The notes beneath the pieces were generated by a model. The model saw only the letters and a list, made by a program, of their open reading frames with translations. It was not told the origin of the DNA and searched no databases. A program made the translations under genes and the position numbers. From an uncultured bacterium (GTDB lineage Bacteria; Bacillota_I; Bacilli_A; RF39; UBA660), in NCBI GenBank assembly GCA_949285775.1, contig CASEAD010000091.1, forward strand, positions 1 through 6,135: a stretch of 6,135 nt of DNA, given 5' to 3'. This document shows, piece by piece, positions 1 to 6,135 of this stretch. How positions within the stretch are numbered: position 1 is the first letter of the stretch; each line of letters begins with the position of its first letter.

Positions 1-2607
1 CTATCTAACTCTCTTAACACACCTATATATATATTTATATACTTCCGCTACTAAAATAATAACTAAAGATATCATAAATAATATTACTACTACCCTAATA
101 GGCAAACCAGTAATACTTAACATACTAGCAAATATTGGAATCTCCGTAACAATAAACTGCAATATAATAGATCCAATTATCGTAAATATTACCAAAGGAT
201 TACTAAAAATACTTGTTGTAAAAACACTATTCTTCTCACTCCTACAATTTAATACATGAATATTTTGAATAAACACCATTAACATCATTACCATACTACG
301 CGCTACTAACAAACTAACATTCCTATCAATCAAGTATTTCCATACAATAAATATCATCAGTGCTATCGTAACCCCAAAAATAACAACCTCTAACATCAAA
401 TCCTTATTAAATATAGATTCCTTAGTATCCCTAGGCTTTTCCTTCATTATATCACCACTAGCAACCTCAAAAGATAAAGCCATATCCTGAATACCATCTG
501 TAACAACATTAATCCATAATAGTTGAATCGCTATCAAAGGTAACTCATACCCAAAACCAATCGACATCAAATAAAATAATACCTCAGCCATCCCACAAGA
601 AAGCAAAAATAAAGTAATCTTTCTTATATTAGCATAAGCAATTCTCCCCTCTTTAATACCCGCTACTATCGATTTAAAATCATTATCAATAATAATCATA
701 TCTGCCGTATCTTTAGCAACATCAGTACCACTTCCCATAGCAACCCCAATATTAGCCGCCTTAATAGCCGGAGCATCATTAACACCATCACCCGTAACCG
801 CTACAAATTCACCCTGCCTCTTAAAAGATTCTACTATATGTAACTTATCAGTAGGCGTTACCCTAGAAAAAACCCTCTTATCAGAAATAAACTTATCAAA
901 ATACTTAGTCCCCTTCTCAAAAGCACCTTCTATATCTACTCCCGTAACTACTTCCTTATCACTATTAACAAGTCCTAAATCCCTAGCAATAGAGAAAGCC
1001 GTAAAAGGATGATCCCCCGTAATCATAACAACTTTTATACCAGCACTCTTACATTCCTCTATAGAACTCTTAGCACTATCCCTAATAGGATCAATAAAAC
1101 CAACCATACCCATAAAAGATAAATCCCTTATATCCTCTACACTAGTACCATTCACTTCCCCATCACATACCGCAATAACCCTATAACCATCCTTAGATAA
1201 CTTCTCATTCTGTTCAAAATAGATCTTTTTTTCCGAAGAAAAATTCATAACTCTCTCTAAAGAACCCTTAACAGTACACCTTAACTTACCATTTTCTTTA
1301 TAAAAGAGAGCTGAATATTGCCTCTCTGATTCATAAGGAATAGTCTTTACCTTATCAAATCTATCACTTATCCCTACCTTCTCTTTTAATACCAAAAACG
1401 CTATATCAATAGAATCCCCATAATAATCATATCCATCATTTACTTTCAAAAACTTAGCTTCATTATTCAAAGCACAAAGACTAATTATCCTTCTAGCATC
1501 CTCTAACTTAGCATCCCCACAAGCCTTTACCTTACCATCAATATTATAACCAGTACCAGTAATATCAAACTCATCCCCATTAGCAAGAACAATCTTCCTA
1601 GCAGTCTGTTCATTTACTGTCAAAGTACCCGTCTTATCACTAGCAATAACCGTACAACTTCCAAGCGACTCAACAGAATTAAGTTTCTTTACAATAACAT
1701 TCTTCTTACTCATCTTAGTAGACGCTATTGTAAGAGCCATCGTAAGCGCTAACGGCAAACCCTCCGGCATAGCAGATACAGCCAAAGCCACTACTGATAA
1801 AAATATTGCTTTTATTTCATAACCTTTAACAAATAAAACAATAGCAGATATCAAAGCCACTACTAATATCATAACACTAATCTGCTTAGAAAACTTCTCC
1901 ATCCTAATCGTTAAAGGAGACTTTTCTTCCTCCGTCTCATTAACTTGCATAGCAATATGACCAAGTTCCGTATCCAAACTAACACCTACCACAATAGCCT
2001 TAGCTCTACCAGTCATAACACTAGTTCCCGCATATAACATATTTTTTCTCTCACTTAAAATAGCCTTCTCACTAATCACATCACTAACCTTACTAACCGC
2101 CAAACTCTCTCCTGTCAAAACCGATTCATCAACCTGCAAATTACTACACTCTATTATCCTAGCATCTGCTGTTATCTTAGTACCACTATCCACTACCAAA
2201 ATATCCCCCACAACAATATCCTCAGAATCAACCATAACCTCCTTACCATCCCTAATAACCTTAGCATTAACCTTAATCATTTTACTAAGTTCATCCGCTG
2301 ACTTCATAGCCTTATATTCCTGATAAGTCCCCATACAAACATCAATAACCACTATAAAAGCAATAACTAACCCATCAACTACCTCTCCTAACAAAAAAGA
2401 AATAACTATTGTTACCAACAAAATAATCTCAATAGGAGAAGAAATCTCCGATAAAATCATCTTAAAAATACTATCCCTCTTCTTCTTAGGCATAACATTC
2501 TTACCATTAATCTTTAACCTCTCCCTACAAACATCCTCACTCAACCCCTTATCAATATCACTATCAAACTCTAAAACAACATCATCTATCTTCTTAGAAA
2601 AATACAT
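1..2607 (-). CDS. P2-type cation-translocating ATPase (Ca2+/Mn2+-like)
   Basis: An 868-residue membrane pump that couples ATP hydrolysis to cation export. Seen in order: a Cation_ATPase_N-like region (about 5-70), helices M1-M2 (57-95), actuator loop TGES (165-168), M3-M4 (243-293) with PEGLP (281-285), DKTGTLT with phosphorylated Asp324, nucleotide-binding KG (447-448), TGDHP (530-534), TGDGVNDAP (605-613) and M5-M10 (about 660-857). All catalytic motifs are intact and the length is normal for P2 ATPases. Aligned by eye with SERCA, the site II ligands are kept (Glu282, Asn700, Asp704), as is the M5 glutamate (Glu675). SERCA Asn768 is Gly672 and Glu908 is Gln781, so one transported ion seems likely. 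Ca2+ is the best guess from the family, Mn2+ is possible, and the ion is not proven. The ATG follows AAGGGAAG (2617-2624) by 9 nt. It lies 26 bp after the DUF2752 gene, probably in the same transcript. Its TAG stop is at bases 1-3, so the gene is complete. Confidence 0.95.
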   Translation of the reverse strand: MYFSKKIDDVVLEFDSDIDKGLSEDVCRERLKINGKNVMPKKKRDSIFKMILSEISSPIEIILLVTIVISFLLGEVVDGLVIAFIVVIDVCMGTYQEYKAMKSADELSKMIKVNAKVIRDGKEVMVDSEDIVVGDILVVDSGTKITADARIIECSNLQVDESVLTGESLAVSKVSDVISEKAILSERKNMLYAGTSVMTGRAKAIVVGVSLDTELGHIAMQVNETEEEKSPLTIRMEKFSKQISVMILVVALISAIVLFVKGYEIKAIFLSVVALAVSAMPEGLPLALTMALTIASTKMSKKNVIVKKLNSVESLGSCTVIASDKTGTLTVNEQTARKIVLANGDEFDITGTGYNIDGKVKACGDAKLEDARRIISLCALNNEAKFLKVNDGYDYYGDSIDIAFLVLKEKVGISDRFDKVKTIPYESERQYSALFYKENGKLRCTVKGSLERVMNFSSEKKIYFEQNEKLSKDGYRVIAVCDGEVNGTSVEDIRDLSFMGMVGFIDPIRDSAKSSIEECKSAGIKVVMITGDHPFTAFSIARDLGLVNSDKEVVTGVDIEGAFEKGTKYFDKFISDKRVFSRVTPTDKLHIVESFKRQGEFVAVTGDGVNDAPAIKAANIGVAMGSGTDVAKDTADMIIIDNDFKSIVAGIKEGRIAYANIRKITLFLLSCGMAEVLFYLMSIGFGYELPLIAIQLLWINVVTDGIQDMALSFEVASGDIMKEKPRDTKESIFNKDLMLEVVIFGVTIALMIFIVWKYLIDRNVSLLVARSMVMMLMVFIQNIHVLNCRSEKNSVFTTSIFSNPLVIFTIIGSIILQFIVTEIPIFASMLSITGLPIRVVVILFMISLVIILVAEVYKYIYRCVKRVR

Positions 2608-2633
2608 ATCATCACTCTTCCCTTAAATTATCA

Positions 2634-2990
2634 CTAAGAAATAACAATAGGCTTCAAAAATTCAAATCCCTTAATATTTCTTAAAATACCAAAACCAATA
2701 ATTAAAACCCAAATAACAATCCCTACCTTATAACTAACCTTATAAAAACTAACCCCTCTCACCTTACATACAACAACATAAAATAAATATACCATCAAAA
2801 ACATTAATAACAGAAAAAACAACATATTATATCTAAAAGCCTGATAAAAATCTAAATTAATAATAGAAATAACCATCCTCATAACCCCGCATCCAGCACA
2901 ATCAATACCAAAATACTTCTTTAAAGGACACTCATAACTAATAATTAAATATAATATTCTTCTTACCATATTTATATCCAAATAACTCAT
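2634..2990 (-). CDS. DUF2752-family small membrane protein
   Basis: A 118-residue protein of unknown function. It carries the signature I associate with DUF2752: Cys21-Pro22, then Gly28, Cys31, Cys34 in a CAGCG stretch, and Arg38, followed by an Ala-Phe-Arg-Tyr-Asn stretch (51-55) entering the first membrane helix. Helices are predicted at about 55-74 and 88-103, with an Arg-Asn pair (104-105) after the second. The three conserved cysteines could bind a metal or form a disulfide, but that is inference. The ATG is the first start after an in-frame TAA. A modest TAGG (2999-3002) lies 8 nt upstream, and a better AGGAG (3010-3014) is 19 nt away, which is too far to be ideal. The gene ends in TAG followed in frame by TGA and TAA. 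It is the first gene of a likely operon with the cation ATPase, so a link to ion transport or its control is possible but untested. Confidence 0.82.
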   Translation of the reverse strand: MSYLDINMVRRILYLIISYECPLKKYFGIDCAGCGVMRMVISIINLDFYQAFRYNMLFFLLLMFLMVYLFYVVVCKVRGVSFYKVSYKVGIVIWVLIIGFGILRNIKGFEFLKPIVIS

Positions 2991-3020
2991 AAATTATACC
3001 TACAACACACTCCTACCATA

Positions 3021-3049
3021 ATAATAACATATCCCTATCTAAAAATCAA
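3021..3049 (-). promoter_or_regulatory. Predicted promoter of the DUF2752-ATPase unit
   Basis: Minus strand: a -35 box TTGATT (3049-3044), a 17-bp spacer and a -10 box TATTAT (3026-3021) preceded by TGT, an extended -10. Transcription would start near 3014, about 24 nt before the DUF2752 ATG. It lies downstream of the rnr terminator. A perfect TATAAT at 2998-2993 is an alternative -10 but has no good -35 and sits too close to the ATG. Confidence 0.6.
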
Positions 3050-3073
3050 CACATATATAAACAAACAGTAAAC

Positions 3074-3100
3074 AAAAAAAAGAGAAGCATTCTAATGCTT
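3074..3100 (-). terminator. Intrinsic terminator of rnr, overlapping its stop codon
   Basis: Read on the minus strand, AAGCATT (3100-3094) and AATGCTT (3091-3085) form a perfect inverted repeat, in practice a 6-bp stem with a UAGA loop. CUC and eight U residues (3081-3074) follow. The last two codons of rnr form the left arm and its TAG stop lies in the loop. The stem has only two G-C pairs, so it may be moderate in strength, but the U-tract is good. Confidence 0.75.
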
Positions 3101-5197
3101 AACCCTTTTTAAAACCTTATCATCCCTAGCTTCAAAATGAATCATTCTACTCTCCTTACAAGCCTCCTTACAAACAACATATATCTTATTACCAATATGA
3201 TAAATTTTCTTATGCTTTCTACCTATAATAGCAACACAATCATCATTATAATAATACCTATCCCCTAACATATCATTCAACTTAACCCTACCAATAATAT
3301 GATTATTTGTCTCAACATACATACCATAATTACCAACACTAATAACTCTAGCATCATATCCATCTCCAATATGACCTTCCATATATTTAGCCATCGCCAT
3401 CTTTAAAGCCTCTTCTTCAACCTTCTCAGAAATAATCTCAGTATAAGAAGCATCCCTACAAATCTCTAACAAGTCCTTCTCCAACATCGCAATACTATTC
3501 TCGCTATACTCAAAACCATCTAACTCATCTAATAACATATGAATCCTAAAATCAGCAATTCTTCTAATAGGAGAAGTAAAATGCGAATGAATATCATATT
3601 GTAAAGCAAAATGTCCTATATTAATCACATTATACCTAGCTCTTTTCATAGAATGAAGCAATATATTTCTAACAATTCTACCCTCTTCACTATTACCAAC
3701 CCTATCAATAATATCCTTAATAGTCTTCGCATTAATATTACGATAATTAGGAATATCAAACCCAGACTTAACTAAAATCTTAATCACATTTCTAACAACA
3801 TCTTCACTAGGAGACTCATGAATCCTATAAATAAATGGTAACCAAGAATAATGACTTGCAACAGTATGCCCAGTTACTAACATAAAATTCTCAATAACCC
3901 TTTGAAATTTCCCCTTACTAGCAAGTTCAAAACCATTATTAGAATTAGATAACTCAATCTTATCTATATCAAATTCTAAACAATTTCTCAAACGCCTCTT
4001 CATATCTAACAAATCATTTAATTCCACCATCAACTTTAATTGTTCCAAATACTTTAGATAACCAGGAATATTATACCCCTCTATAACCAAATTAGCATCA
4101 TCATAATTCATAGCCTTCCTAGACCTAATAACCGATAAATAAATATTATAATCAACCAAATTACCACTACCATCAAACTCCATCTCACAAGTTCTCGCAA
4201 GCCTATCAACATCAGGATCCAACGAGCATATGCCATTAGATAACTTATGTGGAAACATCGGATTACAAGTCTTAATAGGATAATGGCTTGTTCTTCTAGA
4301 ACAAGCTTCTTTATATAAAGAAGAATCTCTCTTAACATAATAAGAAATATGAGAAATACTAACATACAACTTATAATGACCATTAGAAAGCCTTTCTACA
4401 TATACAGCATCATCCCTATCCTTAGTATCAACACAATCAATAGTAACTATCTCCTTATCCCTTAAATCAACTCTCCCTTTTATTTCCTTATCACTAACCC
4501 AAGTAGGTAAATTTTGAGCTTCTTCTAAAGCTTCCCTAGAAAAATCAACAGGAACATTATACTTATAATATATTAACTTCAAATCCAAATCAGCATCATT
4601 CCTATGCCCCACAACACCATTAATATTTGCAATATACTTATCACCTATCTTATCACACCCAACTGAAACAGAAACAAGCTCACCATCAACTAAATTCTTA
4701 AACTGATTTCTATTAATATCAACTAACACCTTATCATTAGGATTATAAGGCTTCAATATCGCATTATAACCACTACCTATAACTTCAAAAATAACCTCAT
4801 AACTACTTCTCTTAACAACCTTATAAACACTCCCTCTATAATCCCCCTTTCTCCCAAAAGTAATATTACTAACTATTACTACATCTTCATTTAAAGCCCC
4901 ATTTAAATTATCTTCTCCAATATAAATAACATTACCATCCGCAACTTCTACAAAACCATACCCTTCATTCTTAATCTCAATCTTTCCATACGCATACCCC
5001 TGATGTTCTGGAAATAACTCATATCCTCTTTTTTCATCAAAAAACAAACAACCTTCTTCCAATAGTGTCTCTAACTCACTATAAAAAGAAGTTGTTTGCT
5101 CCTCACCTACAATATTCAAATTATGTTTTAATTGACCCTCGCTAATAAAACCACTATTACAACTTAAGTATTCTACAATCATTTCCCTTACACTCAT
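3092..5197 (-). CDS. rnr: Ribonuclease R (RNB/RNase II superfamily 3'-5' exoribonuclease)
   Basis: A 701-residue processive 3'-5' exoribonuclease that degrades structured RNA in the cytoplasm and, in other bacteria, takes part in tmRNA quality control and rRNA turnover. Domains: N-terminal winged-helix-like region (about 3-62), cold-shock domains CSD1 (66-127) and CSD2 (132-196), RNB catalytic domain (about 243-560) and S1 domain (607-688). The acidic Mg2+ cluster is complete: Asp254, Asp257, Asp260, Asp262, Asp263. Tyr306 sits 52 residues after Asp254, the same spacing as Tyr324 and Asp272 in E. coli RNase R. SNGICSL (320-326) and TSPIRR (541-546) are also present. It is shorter than the B. 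subtilis and E. coli enzymes and lacks their long basic tail. Several normally constant positions differ (see findings). The ATG follows AGAGGAG (5207-5213) by 9 nt. No secG or smpB, common rnr neighbours in Firmicutes, lies beside it. It appears monocistronic, with its own promoter and terminator. Confidence 0.95.
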   Translation of the reverse strand: MSVREMIVEYLSCNSGFISEGQLKHNLNIVGEEQTTSFYSELETLLEEGCLFFDEKRGYELFPEHQGYAYGKIEIKNEGYGFVEVADGNVIYIGEDNLNGALNEDVVIVSNITFGRKGDYRGSVYKVVKRSSYEVIFEVIGSGYNAILKPYNPNDKVLVDINRNQFKNLVDGELVSVSVGCDKIGDKYIANINGVVGHRNDADLDLKLIYYKYNVPVDFSREALEEAQNLPTWVSDKEIKGRVDLRDKEIVTIDCVDTKDRDDAVYVERLSNGHYKLYVSISHISYYVKRDSSLYKEACSRRTSHYPIKTCNPMFPHKLSNGICSLDPDVDRLARTCEMEFDGSGNLVDYNIYLSVIRSRKAMNYDDANLVIEGYNIPGYLKYLEQLKLMVELNDLLDMKRRLRNCLEFDIDKIELSNSNNGFELASKGKFQRVIENFMLVTGHTVASHYSWLPFIYRIHESPSEDVVRNVIKILVKSGFDIPNYRNINAKTIKDIIDRVGNSEEGRIVRNILLHSMKRARYNVINIGHFALQYDIHSHFTSPIRRIADFRIHMLLDELDGFEYSENSIAMLEKDLLEICRDASYTEIISEKVEEEALKMAMAKYMEGHIGDGYDARVISVGNYGMYVETNNHIIGRVKLNDMLGDRYYYNDDCVAIIGRKHKKIYHIGNKIYVVCKEACKESRMIHFEARDDKVLKRVKH

Positions 5198-5221
5198 ATC
5201 ATCTATCTCCTCTACTACTCA

Positions 5222-5250
5222 AGTGTACCACATAAAAATATACATTTCAA
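5222..5250 (-). promoter_or_regulatory. Predicted promoter of rnr
   Basis: Minus strand: a -35 box TTGAAA (5250-5245), a 17-bp spacer and a -10 box TACACT (5227-5222) preceded by TGG, giving an extended -10. Transcription would start near 5215, leaving a leader of about 18 nt that holds the AGAGGAG ribosome binding site. It lies just downstream of the DUF308 terminator, as expected for an independent unit. Confidence 0.65.
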
Positions 5251-5289
5251 CAAATAATACCCAGTGTTAATTACAAAACAATTAAAACT

Positions 5290-5310
5290 AAAAAAAGCAG
5301 TTTCAACTGC
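5290..5310 (-). terminator. Intrinsic terminator after the DUF308 gene
   Basis: The minus-strand RNA reads GCAGU-UGAA-ACUGC (5310-5297), a 5-bp stem with three G-C pairs that can be extended by G-U pairs at its base. Seven U residues (5296-5290) follow directly. It lies 36 bp after the DUF308 stop and upstream of the rnr promoter, separating the two units. Confidence 0.8.
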
Positions 5311-5346
5311 CCTTATTTCAATAATAGTCTAGATAGAGTATTTATT

Positions 5347-5934
5347 CTATAAATGATTTATCTCATCAATTACTTCCTTAAATTCTTTAGACCTTTTCCT
5401 TATATTTCTCTTAAATATAAACATATCTATTATATTAAGAATAGAATATATAACCATAATTGACCCTACAAACATAGTCATTGTAATAGCACTTATCATC
5501 GGATTTAACAATACTATTAAACCAAGAATAAATTCAAAAATAACTAATAATAAAGATACAATAAAATTCCCTATAGATAAACATTTTCTAAAATTAATAA
5601 CCATACAAAGATAATTAATACTATGAAGTATTATAAATATACCAACTACTATAGGAATAATAACATTTAAAGTATTAGGATAAATCAACAATACTATCCC
5701 TAATACTAAAGATAAAACCCCAGGAACTAAAGTATCTATAGGAAAAAACAAATTCCTAGACCTAATATTTAATACCATCAAAAATATCCCATGTATCATC
5801 AAATAAATAGATACAAACATAGAAAAAGTCCTTAAAGTTATATTAGGCATAAATACCGCAAACAAACCTAACATAATTAAAATAATAGATAAAATAATAG
5901 ACGAATTAATAAAACTATCCAATCTTTTCTTCAT
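5347..5934 (-). CDS. DUF308/HdeD-like six-helix membrane protein
   Basis: A 195-residue integral membrane protein resembling the DUF308 (HdeD-type) family. HdeD itself is linked to acid resistance in E. coli, but the role here is unknown. Six hydrophobic helices are visible at about 12-29, 35-56, 68-85, 90-112, 121-143 and 148-173, followed by a charged, basic C-terminal tail (175-195) that is probably cytoplasmic. A short motif recurs in the odd-numbered helices, LGLxxxxxP, at about 22, 78 and 137, matching the internal repeats expected of DUF308. I chose the ATG at 5934-5932 because AGGA (5942-5945) lies 7 nt upstream. A TTG two codons earlier (5940-5938) would sit only 1 nt from that site. 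The gene ends in TAG and is followed by an intrinsic terminator, so it is separate from rnr. Its promoter cannot be fixed in the very AT-rich upstream region. Confidence 0.85.
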   Translation of the reverse strand: MKKRLDSFINSSIILSIILIMLGLFAVFMPNITLRTFSMFVSIYLMIHGIFLMVLNIRSRNLFFPIDTLVPGVLSLVLGIVLLIYPNTLNVIIPIVVGIFIILHSINYLCMVINFRKCLSIGNFIVSLLLVIFEFILGLIVLLNPMISAITMTMFVGSIMVIYSILNIIDMFIFKRNIRKRSKEFKEVIDEINHL

Positions 5935-5940
5935 AAACAA

Positions 5941-5947
5941 TTCCTTT
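5941..5947 (-). promoter_or_regulatory. Ribosome binding site that fixes the DUF308 start
   Basis: Minus-strand AAAGGAA. The AGGA core (5945-5942) is 7 nt from ATG 5934-5932 but 1 nt from the upstream in-frame TTG (5940-5938), so translation should begin at the ATG. Confidence 0.8.
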
Positions 5948-5984
5948 CTTAAAACGAAACACTATTTATATTATCTTCCGTTTC

Positions 5985-6006
5985 AATAATATAATACTAT
6001 ATTATT
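5985..6006. repeat. A/T-only perfect inverted repeat upstream of the DUF308 gene
   Basis: Plus-strand AATAATATA (5985-5993) and TATATTATT (5998-6006) are exact reverse complements around a 4-base centre (ATAC). There is no U-tract on the minus side, so it is a poor terminator. It could be an operator, an easily melted promoter segment, or a product of base composition alone. Confidence 0.4.
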
Positions 6007-6029
6007 ATTAAATAAAAATATAAATATTA

Positions 6030-6135
6030 TTAAGAATTATTAAAATCCAACACCCCAACATAAAAATAATTATTTAGCCCCTTAACTAATATAGTATTAT
6101 TATCCAAAACATAAAACATAGGATATAAATAAACA
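6030..6135 (-). CDS. 3' end of an unidentified gene (partial)
   Basis: One minus-strand frame is open from the window edge (first full codon at 6134-6132) for 34 codons to a TAA at 6032-6030. In DNA this AT-rich, stop codons are frequent and the other two minus frames close sooner. The peptide looks protein-like, with alternating hydrophobic and polar residues (for example VLDNNTILVKGL and YFYVGVLDF), suggesting beta strands. The internal ATG at codon 6 has no Shine-Dalgarno site, so the true start is probably outside the window. I do not recognise the family. It would lie 95 bp upstream of the DUF308 gene. A chance open frame remains possible. Confidence 0.5.
   Translation of the reverse strand, partial: VYLYPMFYVLDNNTILVKGLNNYFYVGVLDFNNS

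Noticed and set aside
2993..2998. Perfect TATAAT on the minus strand just before the DUF2752 ATG
   Set aside because: No credible -35 lies at 16-18 bp, and transcription would start inside the gene. The upstream TTGATT-N17-TATTAT fits better.
3010..3014. AGGAG as the ribosome binding site of the DUF2752 gene or of a short leader peptide
   Set aside because: It is 19 nt from the ATG. The nearby GTG and TTG codons meet a stop at once, so no leader peptide is possible there.
4108..4383. A 91-codon open frame on the minus strand inside rnr
   Set aside because: It lies entirely within the RNB catalytic region of rnr in another frame, and its Leu/Ile-rich composition looks like an out-of-frame reading of that conserved sequence.
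5326..5356. ATAGA/TCTAT inverted repeat around the DUF308 stop codon
   Set aside because: It is a short A/T-rich stem without a U-tract. The G-C-containing hairpin at 5290-5310 is the convincing terminator.
1..5940. Mycoplasma-type UGA-to-Trp recoding suggested by the low GC content
   Set aside because: All four proteins run to expected family length without in-frame TGA, and the Trp codon checked in ATPase helix M6 is TGG.
5981..5986. TTGAAA on the minus strand as a -35 box for the DUF308 gene
   Set aside because: The nearest -10-like hexamers are only about 7-11 bp away, and those at proper spacing are poor matches.
1..6135. CRISPR array, transposase, tRNA/rRNA or riboswitch
   Set aside because: I found no regular repeats, no insertion-sequence ends and no RNA gene. 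Every gap between genes is under 150 bp and is explained by promoters and terminators.

Overview
This is AT-rich DNA (by eye, around 30% GC or less). It encodes four complete genes and probably the tail of a fifth, all on the minus strand. The protein types (RNase R, a P2-type cation ATPase, small DUF membrane proteins), the strong Shine-Dalgarno sites, the TTGA-N17-TA-type promoters and the short hairpin/U-tract terminators suggest a low-GC Firmicutes (Bacilli, Clostridia or a relative of the Mollicutes), possibly an uncultured gut lineage. The tryptophan codon checked in the ATPase is TGG, and every protein reads through at expected family length, so there is no sign of UGA recoding. The plus strand is strikingly rich in C over G even between genes, so the genes probably lie on the leading strand.

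Layout in the direction of transcription, from high to low coordinates. (i) 6135-6030: an open frame that enters from beyond the window and ends in TAA, probably the 3' end of a gene. (ii) 5934-5347: a six-helix DUF308/HdeD-like membrane protein, closed by an intrinsic terminator at 5310-5290. (iii) 5197-3092: RNase R (rnr), with its own extended -10 promoter and a terminator hairpin built over its own stop codon. (iv) 2990-1: a two-gene unit with its own promoter, made of a small DUF2752 membrane protein followed 26 bp later by a P-type cation ATPase whose stop codon occupies bases 1-3 of the window.

The sequence therefore supports three separate transcription units, not one pathway: an envelope protein of unknown role, a 3'-5' exoribonuclease for structured RNA decay, and a predicted Ca2+ (or Mn2+) export unit with an uncharacterised small partner. 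I see no mobile element, CRISPR array, RNA gene or defence-like cassette. The most unusual points are the ATPase ion pocket, a divergent RNase R active-site neighbourhood, the DUF2752-ATPase pairing, TAG stops on all four complete genes, and the strand asymmetry. I do not see convincing evidence of an undescribed system.
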